A DNA stretch of 64,000 bases from Dictyophora rubrovolvata (taxonomy: Eukaryota; Basidiomycota; Agaricomycetes; Phallales; Phallaceae), in assembly GCA_029959195.1 (NCBI GenBank), contig CP114122.1, positions 434,001 to 498,000 of the forward strand, read 5' to 3'. The translations under genes and the position numbers were made by a program. Position 1 is the stretch's first letter. Each line of letters starts with the position of its first letter. The notes beneath the pieces were generated by a model. The model was not told the origin of the DNA. It was given only the letters and a program-made list of their open reading frames with translations, and ran no database searches. Shown in pieces: positions 20,988 to 32,303 of the stretch.

Positions 20988-22637
20988 GTCTTTCCCTGAA
21001 ATACCAGCAAATTGATCACAAGTCAAATATGATGTACTTCAAAATTACTACAAAAATACACCTTTCTCAGATTGTATGAATACAACTGAAAAGTGCAGGC
21101 ACTAGCAATGAAAGATTATCCTGGATGGCATTGTGCCCATATTACTACTCAATTTTGTAAAATTGAGTTATCCTCTGAGTGTAAGTAAGTAAGTTAGCAC
21201 ATTTTAGTAATATTAACACTGACAACACTGATTTACCAGCATCCACCAATAATCTTCCTCCAAATAGTTGTCACTGCAAACAACAGAAAATCCAACCAAC
21301 AGAAGAACCAGTTATTCACGCAGACACATCGAGTTGTGTATAAACAGCCACTCTCCCCAAACCTGCTATTTCTACAATGTATCCATCATCTACAGAGTCT
21401 TTTGCACCCTCTGTTTCCTCTCCAAACTCCTACGACCACTTGTCCAATGTCAAATGTTCTAATGTTCAAAGTAATGCTGAATCAACAATACAAGTCATAC
21501 CTGCAAATAAACTGCTACCAAGGGTGTGCCTCAAATTACCTCCTAAAGGTTAATTTCATTCTAAAGACTTCCTTTCCTTTCCTTCTCAAGTCTGGTGGCA
21601 ATGTTACTTTTCATTTTCATTATGTCAAACTTGAATGACATGCCAAATACTGAAGAAGACACTGTGACTTCGGCACCAGTTTCTTGTCTGATGAGGACAT
21701 CTTCTGCAGGTATCGAAGTAGCAGTACAAGATGAGCCTAGTATGAACAATGTCATACAGAGGACTGCAGCTAGGAATATTATCTCAGGTTAATATACTCA
21801 CCTCTTTCTACTTCTGCTGACTGCTTCATTGGAATCAGATAACCTGTTTAAATTCAATCTGAATAATTCTTCTGTGATATGAGTTTACATTCTGTTTTTA
21901 TTATTATTTGTCCATAATTGCTTACAGAAATTTATTCAGCAAACATTTTATCATGGTTTTGCACCCTCATGCAAAACCTTTGCGATCCAAGGTTGACCAA
22001 GCTTTTCAAGCACTGGAGGTGCAAGAAAAAAAGGTTCACTCAATCTAATGCAAAGTATATTATATTTACTTTGATGTCAGGACTAGGAAGCACAGCGAGT
22101 GGCTGATCTGAACTGACATCACCATAAATAAGGTAATGATGCACTATTTGAGCTTTTGTTCTTATGATGGTTTTAGGCTTCACATTCCCCCCCCTGCTCC
22201 TTTTGAATTTGAAAAACTTGTGAGTTCCCAATTTGTAACACTTTTCTCTGCTGGGCCAGATATGGAAGAAAACTGTAATGGATAGCAGAAATAAACAGAA
22301 ATAAACAGTTTTTAAATGAAAATTATAAGAATTTGATATACAGTTGTGAACACAATTGAGCCATTTTTGACAGCAAACATATATCATTTAATTACAGCAT
22401 ATCTTCTTTAACAGATACTAACAGCTCAACAGTCCAAATATTTATTCTGATATGTTCCCATCTGCTTACTATTTATCATCTGACCAGAACCAATTTCCAC
22501 ATCTTGACTTTTCACTAGGCCTTATTCCCAACCATTACAATGCAGATCTTGCATCAAACCCTGCGAGTTGATCTCATTGGACAAAATAGGCACAGCATTC
22601 TGTAGTATCTACATTTTTATTAGCAACTGTGTTTGTA
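20988..22637. other. Unassigned island sequence with short decayed frames
   Basis: Short plus-strand stretches around 21250-21560 (Pro/Ser/Asn-rich) and 21595-21790 look like decayed coding sequence but match nothing I know. A C-rich run occurs near 22190. No bounded repeat was found. Confidence 0.35.
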
Positions 22638-22927
22638 ATAGTTGAGAATAGGGGCCTATAGTTCCCTAGGCCCCAGAAGCATACAGCTTCCTTTAATCCC
22701 TAGTAAACTAGGGATTTGTAGTAGTGTAGCTTGGTGCGTGTCACAGTGTGATGCTTAAGCACCCATCACACTTGTATAGTGGTGTGACACAGTAGTTAGA
22801 TTATCTTTTACCTACCCACTACACTGCATGTTATTCACTATTAGCTATATTTGGTAATAGACAGGAATTCTGTGCATCTGTGGGAATTAAGGATATAATA
22901 GGCCCTATATGTCTATTAAAAAACTGT
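22638..22927. mobile_element. TA-MITE copy B (uninterrupted)
   Basis: This 290-bp element has degenerate inverse ends (ATAGTTGAGAATAG and ACAGTTTTTTAATAG), with GGGCCTAT in both arms, flanked by TA (22636-22637 and 22928-22929). It is the uninterrupted reference for copies A (17387) and C (2982). Confidence 0.85.
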
Positions 22928-23538
22928 TACAGTGTTTTATGGAATTTGTGATGAGACTGCATAAACTGCATTTGTCTTCTCTTTGCAATTCTCTCAAGTT
23001 TGAAAAGATGGTTCAATTAAAATTGGAAATAAAAATTAGATGCAAAGACGAATAATTGAAAGAAACAAAGGAAAAACAAATGAATGAAATGGTATTATTT
23101 ATCTACAAACTAATTTCATCGCCTTCACACTTTTCCACAAGGCTGTAAAAAAATAGCACCAGTTTATGATAATCAATCCTTTTTTCTGATTCACTTGGAC
23201 ATTGAGCTTGTGGTTTAAAATGATACTTTGTAGTGATGTTGATCAATTGAAATTGAAAACCTGCTATTAAATTAGAAAAAGAAAAATATGTTAGTAGAAA
23301 TAACTTACTTTGTTTCTCTGGGACTAATACAATACAAGTGAATTTAGATGGAGTGGTCATATCAACCTCTGCTCCTGTTAGCTATTGATATATCTATGTA
23401 ATCCATTTCAGTTTTTCATTTTCTTCTTTCATCAAACAGATTTCATGGCCTGTGGAAGGGTTCAGGTTGGAGGATATAAAAAAAACATGGAGGGATCTGA
23501 CTGCAGCATATAGTATTTTCTGTTGACTGGTTTTAGTA
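22928..23538. other. Unassigned spacer
   Basis: AT-rich sequence with no convincing frame or repeat. Confidence 0.35.
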
Positions 23539-23780
23539 AGGCTGTTCATAGGTCAGATTTGAGTACTCAAAAACAGATATCCTTGGTTACACCAACCTAT
23601 ACCCACACTCTTAAAAATATGAAAATTTGTGGGTACCTGGGTTTTTTTTCAGGTACCTATGGCTATTACCCTGTTTTTGGATATTTAACAACTTTTTCTT
23701 TTCCAAAATCCATACCTACACCCTTCAGGTTTTGGGTACCTATTTTGGGCACCTGAAAATCCAATACTCTTGAACAGCCT
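23539..23780. mobile_element. MITE (AGGCTGTTCA family), copy 2
   Basis: This 242-bp element has inverse ends AGGCTGTTCA and TGAACAGCCT, flanked by TA (23537-23538 and 23781-23782). Internal GGGTACC-type motifs recur as in copy 1 at 19230. Similarity beyond the first ten bases is modest, so the copies are diverged. Confidence 0.78.
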
Positions 23781-25139
23781 TACTGCTGTTCTGGACAATC
23801 TCACACTGGATACTTGCATACAAGTGTACATGTATGACACTGACAAAAAAACTGAATTTTGGGCACACCTCAGTCCCCAGAAACAAGTGATATTCTCAAT
23901 ACTAAAAGCTAACTTGAATATAGTACAAAACATATATTTCCAGCAAATTCAAGTACTTGAAGAACTTCATGCAGATTGGTCAGCATTCCATTTATCATGG
24001 CCAGCAGGGAAACATAGCCATCTGACTTTTGAGTTTGCAGTTAAATATCTTTCACTCCTGGACAACCATGATCAATTGATTATTCAACATATTACCACAT
24101 GAAAATTTTTATCATGTAATGAGATATCCGAGAATATGGATACAGTTTTAGGCTTAGGCCAAAGTATTTTTGTATATCTCTGTCTTATATATTATCTCAA
24201 CACAACAACAGAAGCTGCTTATTTGCTCAACAGGAATAAATAGATTACATGTCTAATAATTTTGTATGATGAAACTTGGAAGAAAATTGAAGTATATGAA
24301 AAACAAGATTAGATATTGTTCCAAACTATCTATTGTATAGTTGACACCACACTAGAACTTTTGAAGTTAGAGATTCTACTTCTGGTATGTCTTCTTTCTG
24401 CTTTGCTTCCCACTTTTTTCTTTTGATGAAAAACTTAAACTTTTCTCTGTTCAGACAAATCCTGATATTGTTACCACTATACCCTACTTGTCTCCCCAAC
24501 CTTCCGAATCCATGACAGCCAAGTCTTCATAATCAAGCTTAGTTAAATCACCAACAGCAGAATCATCTAAATCAAGTTCCATTGTCCCAGTATGTGTCTT
24601 TCTGATAAAATATCTTAACTGAATGTCAATTAATTTGTAATTAGGAGTTGATAATTCCTGAGGTATATGATGTTACCTCCCAGAGCTATATAAAATACTC
24701 AAGCTCCCTACCTGTATATGGCATTACCTCCAAGAATCATACAAGATACTCAAGTCCATGACCTGTGTCTCAAGATAATGACAATGAAACTAGTATACAT
24801 AATGATATAGATATCCTGGTAGCTCCAAGACAATCAAAACAACAAGCTACCCTCAACCATGTATTTATCAAAAGCCATGATTAGTATGTACTTTTTGAAT
24901 AATCTTCTTCCTTAAATAGATAGATACAATGTATTATGTGTTTCCCTTTCAAATTATATAACACTTAGAATATGCCTAGTCACCCAGTTCTAAGTGTGAG
25001 ATATTCAGTAATAGCAAAGTCAGCCAGTTACACAGGAAACAGGGACATCTTAAAGGCTGTGATTGGTCATTTTAATTTATGACAGCCTAGAAATAATTTT
25101 TATCAATTCTACTCATACATACAATCATTTTCATCTAGC
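23781..25139. other. Unassigned island sequence with a decayed frame and a tandem repeat
   Basis: A plus-strand frame to 24102 encodes about 100 residues that I do not recognise. Near 24661-24770 a unit of about 52 bp is repeated twice in tandem with divergence (TATGATGTTACCTCC and TATGGCATTACCTCC; AAATACTCAAGCTCC and AGATACTCAAGTCCA). It is read partly open, so it may be decayed coding sequence. Confidence 0.4.
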
Positions 25140-25500
25140 TGTCACAGTATGCTAGCAACACTTTCTGTTTTCCCATTTTCCTGTTCTCCCATATTCATGC
25201 TCTTTCTGTGTTTATTCTGCCCTTTCTCACTTTCTCATATTTCTGACTATTTCTCATTTTCAACTTGTTCTCTCAAATTCGGTCTTTGACCAAATTCTCA
25301 TTTTTGTTTGTTATCACCATGGATCTCATGGGGATCAACTGAGTGCCTGTACTCATAGATATATAGTTGTTTTCCCTAGAGGAGGATCCCTAAGCTTTTT
25401 CTCTTAGGTTTTCCCTCCTCTAGGTGAGTAGCTAGTCACTTCCCATGAATAGATCTTAGGTTTTCCCTCCTCTAGGTGTGTGCCCTGAGTTGCCCTAATA
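25140..25500 (+). mobile_element. LTR family A, copy A6 (solo LTR)
   Basis: This 361-bp unit starts TGTCACAGTATGCTAGC and is flanked by a perfect 5-bp direct repeat CTAGC (25135-25139 and 25501-25505). It is the only family A copy here with a clean target duplication, so it is a genuine solo LTR and probably one of the younger copies. Confidence 0.88.
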
Positions 25501-25559
25501 CTAGCAAGCTCATAAGTTGCAGATGTGGTTGTATAAATAATGAAAGTTGGGATGCTATG

Positions 25560-26050
25560 TGTAAGGTTACGCTAGTTATTCAAGATGTATCCGTGTAGAA
25601 AATAAATATGATCGAATTGTCGGATAATAACTCGTTCAAGAAAGTGAACGTAAAATAAGCTGAACCAAAAGTATCGAAGTCGAAGCCTTGTTATCGAAGC
25701 TGAGACGAACGAGAACGCATTTAATTGATAAGATAAGATAGTAAGATTAAATCGAGAATCGATTTAATCTAAAGCGCAAGTGAAAAGAATAAGATTTGAG
25801 ATTCGGACAAGATTCGAGGCAACAGTGTTATATTAAAAGCTATACTACTTACAAAGGAGTCTCGCGTCATACATAGACGACGAGTTTACATTCTAATAAA
25901 CTATACTACCGAAGGTCCACAAGCGACCACAATGACTTAGAAATACAATAAAGGTACAACGCGCGAATAAAACGAAAAGAAATAAGGCTTATCTAAATTT
26001 TCTATTTTTTTTTGTTGGAGGGGCCGCCGGTTGAACTCTAATACCTAACA
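25560..26050. mobile_element. Solo LTR (family D) with 5-bp duplication
   Basis: This 491-bp unit starts TGTAAGGTTACGC and ends ATACCTAACA, with TG..CA termini, flanked by CTATG on both sides (25555-25559 and 26051-26055). It is unrelated to families A and C. Its many CGA and TCG motifs contrast with the surrounding AT-rich, CpG-poor DNA, which suggests a more recent arrival. Confidence 0.88.
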
Positions 26051-26529
26051 CTATGGGATAGCATCTGGATGATATAAGACAGGGCTGCATGTGGATCAGA
26101 CTATTGGGGGATGCTTATGGTTTGTCGGGGGACACTTACAGTACCTCATGAGACACTATTATGGCATGCTTGGCTGTAAATTGTAAATCCTGGTTTCTTA
26201 AATACTGGAACCTGGCAGCACATATCTGAATTTTTAGTATTTTTCTCAGATTCTAGAGCTCAGTGGCTCTCATTTCCATCAATATTTTCAAAAAAATATA
26301 CATTAACTAACATACAACGAAGTAATTACAGGAATACTACACTACGGCGATGAACACGGCTCATCTCAAGATGAGTCAGCCTTTGCCATGAGTGCCAGAC
26401 ACGCGAGGAACCAGACAGCTTCTGTGTGGGGCACTATTATGCCATGCAAATTAAAAAACCCTCGGTCAATGGTATGATACTGTTTTCCAGCCAACCTCAT
26501 GTCTTTCTAGAATACTGCTCTGCGGATCT
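26051..26529. other. Junction between the transposon island and host genes
   Basis: No gene is recognised. It probably includes the promoter or lost 5' end of the following S2P-like gene. Confidence 0.35.
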
Positions 26530-28041
26530 GTGATCATATTCTGGCTCTATATTTACTATAAACACTCCAAATTGAGGTGGGATGGCTCTTCTTTTCTACC
26601 TGTTACTGTAAGACCCGAAGATGCACCAATGAAAGGCTCCTTGTGGAATGCCAAAATCGGCATTTCTATTATCAGCATTGAACTTGCTGGATTCCTTTTA
26701 ATTCAATTTTGGACCAATTTGTATGTTGAAAAGGGTAAAAAACCGGAAGCAATGTTAACCAGCACCTCAAGCGATTCCACCGGCCGAGATCGTTTTTCAA
26801 GAAATAGTCACCCAAATTCAAGACTTCTAATAGTGTTCTACAACGTGGGTTCTCTCATAGCCTTCGCTGGTCAAATATTTACGGTTGGGGCGCTTTGGTG
26901 GTCAGCAGTTCTTCTGTTCGGACGATATTATCGCTTTTTCGTACCTAGAAGTTCGGCTACATCACTATCATCAACTTTTGTTAAACGAGGATTGGCGGCT
27001 TTTACCTCTCGTCCCGCTGACGATACCCAAATCTTAAACCCACGACTACTTGTAGGTACCATTACGCGTTAGTCGGACGTTTTTTATTTACATTCCAATT
27101 TTTGAAGATTCCCGGCTTCAATCTTCCTCTTTCACATGTTTATCCCATAGTTATTGCATTACTAATTTGCACCGGAATACACGAATACGGACACGCTGTC
27201 ACAGCTTCATTGTAAGCTTCCCATTGTGTTATATATTATGACACTTAAAAAAAAATTACTTTCAGGGAGAATATTCCGCTTACCAGATGGGGATATAATC
27301 TTTTTGCCGTCATTCCAGCGGGTTCCCCTAAAGGAACAGAACCCTGCCTCCCGTATTCGCGTTGCTTCATCCGGCGTTTTTCACAACTTTATAACGATCG
27401 CCATCTTATTCTTGCTGTCCTCATTTCGTTTAAAAGAACATCTTTTGCCTTACGTTGGCTATAAACCTTTGGAAGATGGTGTGAAAATGATAGGATTCGG
27501 AGAGGTATCAGTTTAATTTGTGAATCATCGACATCGTTAGTGCGGATCATTTTTAAGGATCCTAGTGAAGAGAGATCTCGCACGGTGGTATGGAATGGTC
27601 CAAAACAAGAAGTTTGGGATCAAAGTATGCATTTAGATCAGAATTTTGTTCACATTCTGACACAATTCATTAGTTATGGTGGATAATTTCCAGCCCAGTC
27701 TTTTTTTTCTCCCAAGTTCTTTGCCCCTTCGGTTGAATTTATCAATGGAGTGAGTCGTTCGTAAACCAAATCATCTATCACAAACTTAACCTCAAATTAG
27801 ATACATAAACACCGTATCGCTTTCTCTCTTCTTTTTGAATTTACTTCCAATACGAGCATTGGACGGAGGAGAACTATTTCTCGCCATAATCTCACCTAAA
27901 TTGCGAACGGCAGAATCCTTCGATCTGGAATCCGGCAGTCTATCTCGAACCTACCGTGCCAAAAGCATTCTCATCTTTTTTGAAAGAATTACTATTATTT
28001 TAGTATCCAGTCTTGCCATCAGCAATTTCCTTCCTTTATGA
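26530..28041 (+). pseudogene. Site-2 protease-like membrane metalloprotease, apparently disrupted
   Basis: The sequence encodes pieces of a site-2 protease, the intramembrane zinc protease that releases SREBP-type transcription factors at the Golgi. Visible in order: an N-terminal hydrophobic segment (26530-26610), a second membrane region (26640-26710), PGFNLPLSH (about 27111), the zinc motif HEYGH (27181-27195, HExxH), GYNLFAVIPAG (about 27288), SRIRVASSGVFHNF (about 27350) and the second active-site motif LPIRALDGGE (27841-27870). An intron at 27212-27265 (GTAAGC..TTTCAG) splices well. However, the frame changes after 27072 and again between IPAG and VPLK near 27330, with no splice sites to explain it. 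No in-frame ATG starts the first frame. It is a decaying copy, or this stretch contains sequence errors. It converges on YKT6. Confidence 0.75.
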
Positions 28042-28193
28042 ATCCTTACTAGTCATGATCTCGCATTTACATATTTAGATTAAAACTCCCACGTAATGAA
28101 ATTCAAGGATATCTACTTAACATGGAGTATAAATACTTTACAATTGATGGTAAGTTAATCGTCAAGCCAAAGATGGGGAAGGCAACTCCGGAA

Positions 28194-29057
28194 TCATATG
28201 TTACAGCAGCTGTTTTGCTATTAGATGAATGAGTCAATTGGGTCAGGAACAAGACAAGAAAAAGAAATTAGCATACGCTTTTCGCTGTCTTATAAAATAT
28301 CTTGCTTTGAGCGTTCAAGGCCGTTGAACGTTCCACTAGGTTGTCCAATTTCTCTTCACGTTCCAAAACGAACTCGATAGTTTTGTGCCGATTGAATTGT
28401 CACAAAAGTGAGAAAAACGCAATCAGTGCTAACTAAGTTGAGAAGAACGAAAAAGCTCTCACCAAGACAATCTTTGTCTCATCTAGTTCTTGCTGCACTC
28501 GCATGATGGTGTCGGCCTGCTTGGGATCTTGATACTTTGAAAGATAAGTTTCGATCTGCATTACACATAAGGGATCAGAAAAGGATGAGAGGCGAGGATA
28601 GATTATCGTACCTGAGGGAAAGAAATTGATGGAGTAGAATAAGATGATTGAGGGACAGATGTACTGATGAACTCTTCGAGGATTTTGGTCAAAAGCGAGA
28701 ACGCAGGCCGAGTAGGATATTCTCCATCAGTAACGATGACACCTTATAAAAAGAAAAGAAGACATCAATACTCCCAATACGTGCCATCAATACATAAGAA
28801 AAGTTGACATCCGACGAACCAGCTAATTGCTCAGGACCACCTCGATTATAAATGTGGGCAACATAACTGTTCTCTTGTACACTTTGTCTATTCCCCGACT
28901 TTGTCCGCTCAACCACAGTTTTCGTAAAGAATATTAGGAATTCTCTGAGGCTAAGGCGCTGATAAAACGAGAATGATGAGAGATCGGAGGCAGATGAAAG
29001 TAAAGTAACTGCGCCGCTGGCTGGTGCAAGGAAAACAGACAATGCAAATATCTTCAT
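28194..29057 (-). CDS. YKT6: YKT6, longin-type R-SNARE
   Basis: Five exons (29057-28820, 28742-28612, 28555-28463, 28387-28277, 28217-28194) add up to 198 residues, the usual length of YKT6. YKT6 is a prenylated SNARE acting in ER-Golgi, vacuolar and endosomal fusion. The N-terminal longin domain ([10 protein letters not shown], then [10 protein letters not shown]) is followed by the SNARE motif ([20 protein letters not shown], ending [11 protein letters not shown]). Two oddities: the acceptor before exon 4 reads CAATCGG instead of ending in AG, and the C-terminus is NSCCNI, one residue shorter than the usual CCxxM-type end, so only the first Cys sits at the CAAX position. The rest is well conserved, so the gene is probably real. 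Confidence 0.92.
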
Positions 29058-29442
29058 GATGCCGTTTAGTCGATGTATTGTTTCAGAAACGTGGAAAAGA
29101 TTATTGGGGGGCGGGAGGAAGAATGTATTATGGGGCTGATAGCCACAACTGAGTATATGCGATGTAGATGACGCAATCAGGTGCGCTCCGTTGTAGCGAC
29201 GTTGTTGTGTCGCGTCGTCTGGCTAGCTAATAAAGTGTGGGTACTATAGGTGGAATTCCTTTGCCGAGTGCCACTCACGAAGCTTCCACATAATTCTGTA
29301 TTTACATAATAAGTTTTCACTCCAGCTTATTCACAACTTGCTGCCTCATAGAGCTCATCGACATCCCTGAGTAAGACTTCAGTCCAATAATTCTGGCCTC
29401 GGTTTTCGTCATTGGAAGAATTAGATTGGAGGCAAGCTTTGG
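29058..29442. other. Spacer between YKT6 and CBP3
   Basis: It holds the YKT6 promoter and the CBP3 3' end. No other feature is seen. Confidence 0.4.
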
Positions 29443-30862
29443 TCATTGCTTATGGATAATGTGCAAGGGTAGATTTTCTAACTTTACTCCAATCTCTTCC
29501 CCAGCCGCCTTAACACCACCAAATCCAAAGGCTTCCTCTAGCCGCACCCCACCAGGGCTTAGTTTTTCAGCTTCTTCAATTGTCTCACGTAGATCCCGAC
29601 CTTCGCCACCTAATATAACTCTATCGCTAACAGTTTCCAGACGCGCAAGTTCTCTTCGGACATAACTCGTGAGAAGGAGCACCAATTGCGGATAGAGCAC
29701 GTATTTGTTGATGGATGGACCTGGGTGTATATACGTATGTCAACGATGAAGCTTGAAGCTTGAAGACTTTGGGGTATCATTATCCCCGTGTAAAGTACGC
29801 TACCTTCAAAATCAACTACACCGCCTGTGGATGGATCTTTGATAAAAGTTTGGATTGAGTCAATATTCTGATTTTCGTCAGACAAAACTAAAGGATCTAT
29901 ATATCTTATCCCTCTCGCTCCCCGAGCTCCTAAGAGGTTCCTCCACATTGTACTTGCCATTTCTTTATCACCTGCAATAAAAGCTATATCGCACGATAGG
30001 TTTAAACCATTCCACTGTTCTCTCAGAATCTACGCGAAAAGATCAAGCTCACCGTGTCGTTACAAACTGCATAGATACGCACCTTCATTTGTCGAGTTAC
30101 GAGCCTTTCGGGGGCTTTCTTCCCCATGATGGCACGAAGACGACTCTCGGCGTCGAGAAAAAAGTGATCAATTAGTGCTTGGATGAATGCTCTTCCGTGA
30201 GATGAAGGTAACGCGCGTAATCGCACAGTCGCCATCCACACATGAAGATTTGTGATGGTAAACCAGGACTGAAAGGTGGGTGGTAAAGAAAGAGCTAGAA
30301 CCAATAATCAACCATAAGAAATAACCATAAGAAAGGGCAAACCCTAATCTGACCATCATGCCAAAACGCAGACTCCGGCCCTGAAGCGACTTCACTGCAC
30401 TGGGTATATATTATATGCGCACGTCGACCAGCAACCTGCTTAGGCGATCCATATCCTAGTAAATCGCCTATTCGTAAGAAGGCAGATTTTCGGGAAGGAG
30501 ACTTGAGGATCCAGGCCAGAAGCCCCGAGGGACGAGAAGTATGAGTGGATTTGGTTTTATTATGGTGCTGATGTAGGGAAGGAAGGGGCTGGTTAGATTG
30601 GGGGGACCGTTGCGACGACTGTTGCAAGCAATAAGGAAAGATTCGAAGATCATTCAAAAAACTTACCGAGTTTCTTGAGCTATTGACACTGGCTTTAAAG
30701 AAAAGAGATACACTTTACTTTTACGCCAACAAACACACAAGACAAAGAGCTGTACATACCAGGTCCCGAAACAGTAGTGAACTTTATACGTCTTTGAAGT
30801 TCACAAGAACGACCGGAAAGCCATCTTAATTGTGGGAAGACTTTCGAATGGGAGAGGGCCAT
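29443..30862 (-). CDS. CBP3: CBP3/UQCC1-like cytochrome bc1 assembly chaperone
   Basis: About six exons read cleanly in frame. The start at 30862 (MALSHSKVFPQLRWLSGR) gives a basic mitochondrial presequence; the upstream in-frame codon is GTG. The conserved ubiquinol-cytochrome c chaperone domain is plain: PPTFQSWFTITNLHVWM, VRLRALPSSHGRAFIQALID, APERLVTRQMK, ILREQWNGLNLS, MWRNLLGARGARG and YPQLVLLLTSYVRRE. CBP3 acts with CBP6 at the mitochondrial ribosome exit to stabilise newly made cytochrome b. The divergent neighbour, 189 bp away, encodes mitochondrial EF-Ts, so the two mitochondrial translation-related genes may share a promoter. Confidence 0.92.
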
Positions 30863-31051
30863 GAAAAAGCGGCACAACGATGTGACCGTCACCGTCGCAT
30901 CGCCGATTCATTGCCGTAGATACCAGCCTTCACCCACTGGATTGGTTTGTGAGGCACATCCTCCTCCAACTTGAAGCTTTGATCTCCGCCGCCTGTCAGC
31001 CCTCGCCTACCTCATTTTCTTTCGTCTAGTATGATAGTTAAAAAAAAAATA

Positions 31052-32071
31052 ATGCTACTCCAAAGGTCAATACAACGCTGCCATGTCTCTCGCTCAATAT
31101 CATCCCTTCGACACCTGTCAACGCCCTCTTCAGACTTCCAACCGACAATTAAACTAGCTTCCGAAATCAGAAAACGCACAACTGCATCGATACAAAAAGC
31201 TAGGGAGGCGCTGGTTGCTTCCAAAGGACTGAGCACTGGAATATCGAGAAGTAAGCAGACAACGGAAAGCCGAGAAAGTGGGAGGGCGGTTCACAGGAGA
31301 AGGGTTGGCGGGAGTAGCAGTGCTGACAAGAGGGACTTCCTCTGCAAGAGCGTCCACGGCTGAATAATTAGGGCAGCAATGGTGGAATTGAACTGCGAGA
31401 CGGATTTCGTTGGAAGGAATGAGCTTTTTCAACACTTAACCCAAGATTTGGCGTTTACGGTTGCGTACATATGTACATGGGGGAAGAGACTTTATCAATG
31501 CCGTTTATTGCGCCTATGGATACTTCATATATCCAAAATGCACCTCTTATGCAAGGGAATTCCAGCCGCGACAAGTACTTCACAGTGTCTGAAGCAATTC
31601 GCGATTTGATTGCTGCCGTTGGAGAAAATGTTACAATCCGCGGAACTGCTACTTTCGTGCAAGCGCCGCCTCATATCAATTCAGGACTAGGAATACGCGC
31701 GGTAAACGCACTTCGAAAGCCGGAATTCAAGTGCATGTTCTTCTTCGTTATCATCGCAGGTTTCATGTGTCTACGAAGCTCAGGGCAGAATCGGAGCGCT
31801 ACTCGCTGTTGCACTAAGGCCGAACTACAAGCCGGTTCTGCGCAAACTATTCGAAGAAAACGAGTCGTTTGAAAAGGATTTAGAAGTATTGGAACAAGGT
31901 CTTTGCCGACAGGTCGCTGGAATGTCTCCTTCGTCTATATCTGAAGAGCCGAATTCATTGTATAATCAACCTTTCGATATGCTACTTGTGGCTTCAGGTA
32001 AATCGGTGGAGGATGTCCTTGTCGACTGGAGTCGGCAGCGGGGTATGATTGGGAATCCAAGCACAGGATGA
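31052..32071 (+). pseudogene. TSF1: Mitochondrial elongation factor Ts, frame-disturbed
   Basis: EF-Ts recycles mitochondrial EF-Tu by exchanging GDP for GTP. A basic presequence (MLLQRSIQRCHVSRSISS; another ATG lies 21 nt upstream) precedes the UBA-like domain (SEIRKRTTASIQKAREAL) and the core ([19 protein letters not shown]). After an intron near 31700-31758, the C-terminal part (VYEAQGRIGALLAVAL, LYNQPFDMLL) is intact. Between about 31225 and 31370 the best match (RKAEKVGGRFTGEGL) lies in a different frame, and no splice sites connect it to the flanking frames. The frame shifts out and back. A linker between KAREAL and that block also looks shortened. It is either a damaged gene or contains sequence errors; an essential gene damaged this way would be unusual. 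Confidence 0.82.
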
Positions 32072-32303
32072 TTCTTTATGTGGAGTTAGGGTCATGGAGT
32101 TTACCAGATAGGAAGTTGGGGAGAATATTTCGATATGACCTAGCTTATCTTGTGTCTAGATTGGGAAGATTGATAGTATGATTTATTTATTGCTGCAGTC
32201 TGCATATTCTGCAAATTATAAACAATACAAAAATAACGTACTAATCGTGCAGGACTAGTGCTGACAAAGTGGTGATAAGACATAAAATATGATTCGATGC
32301 ATT

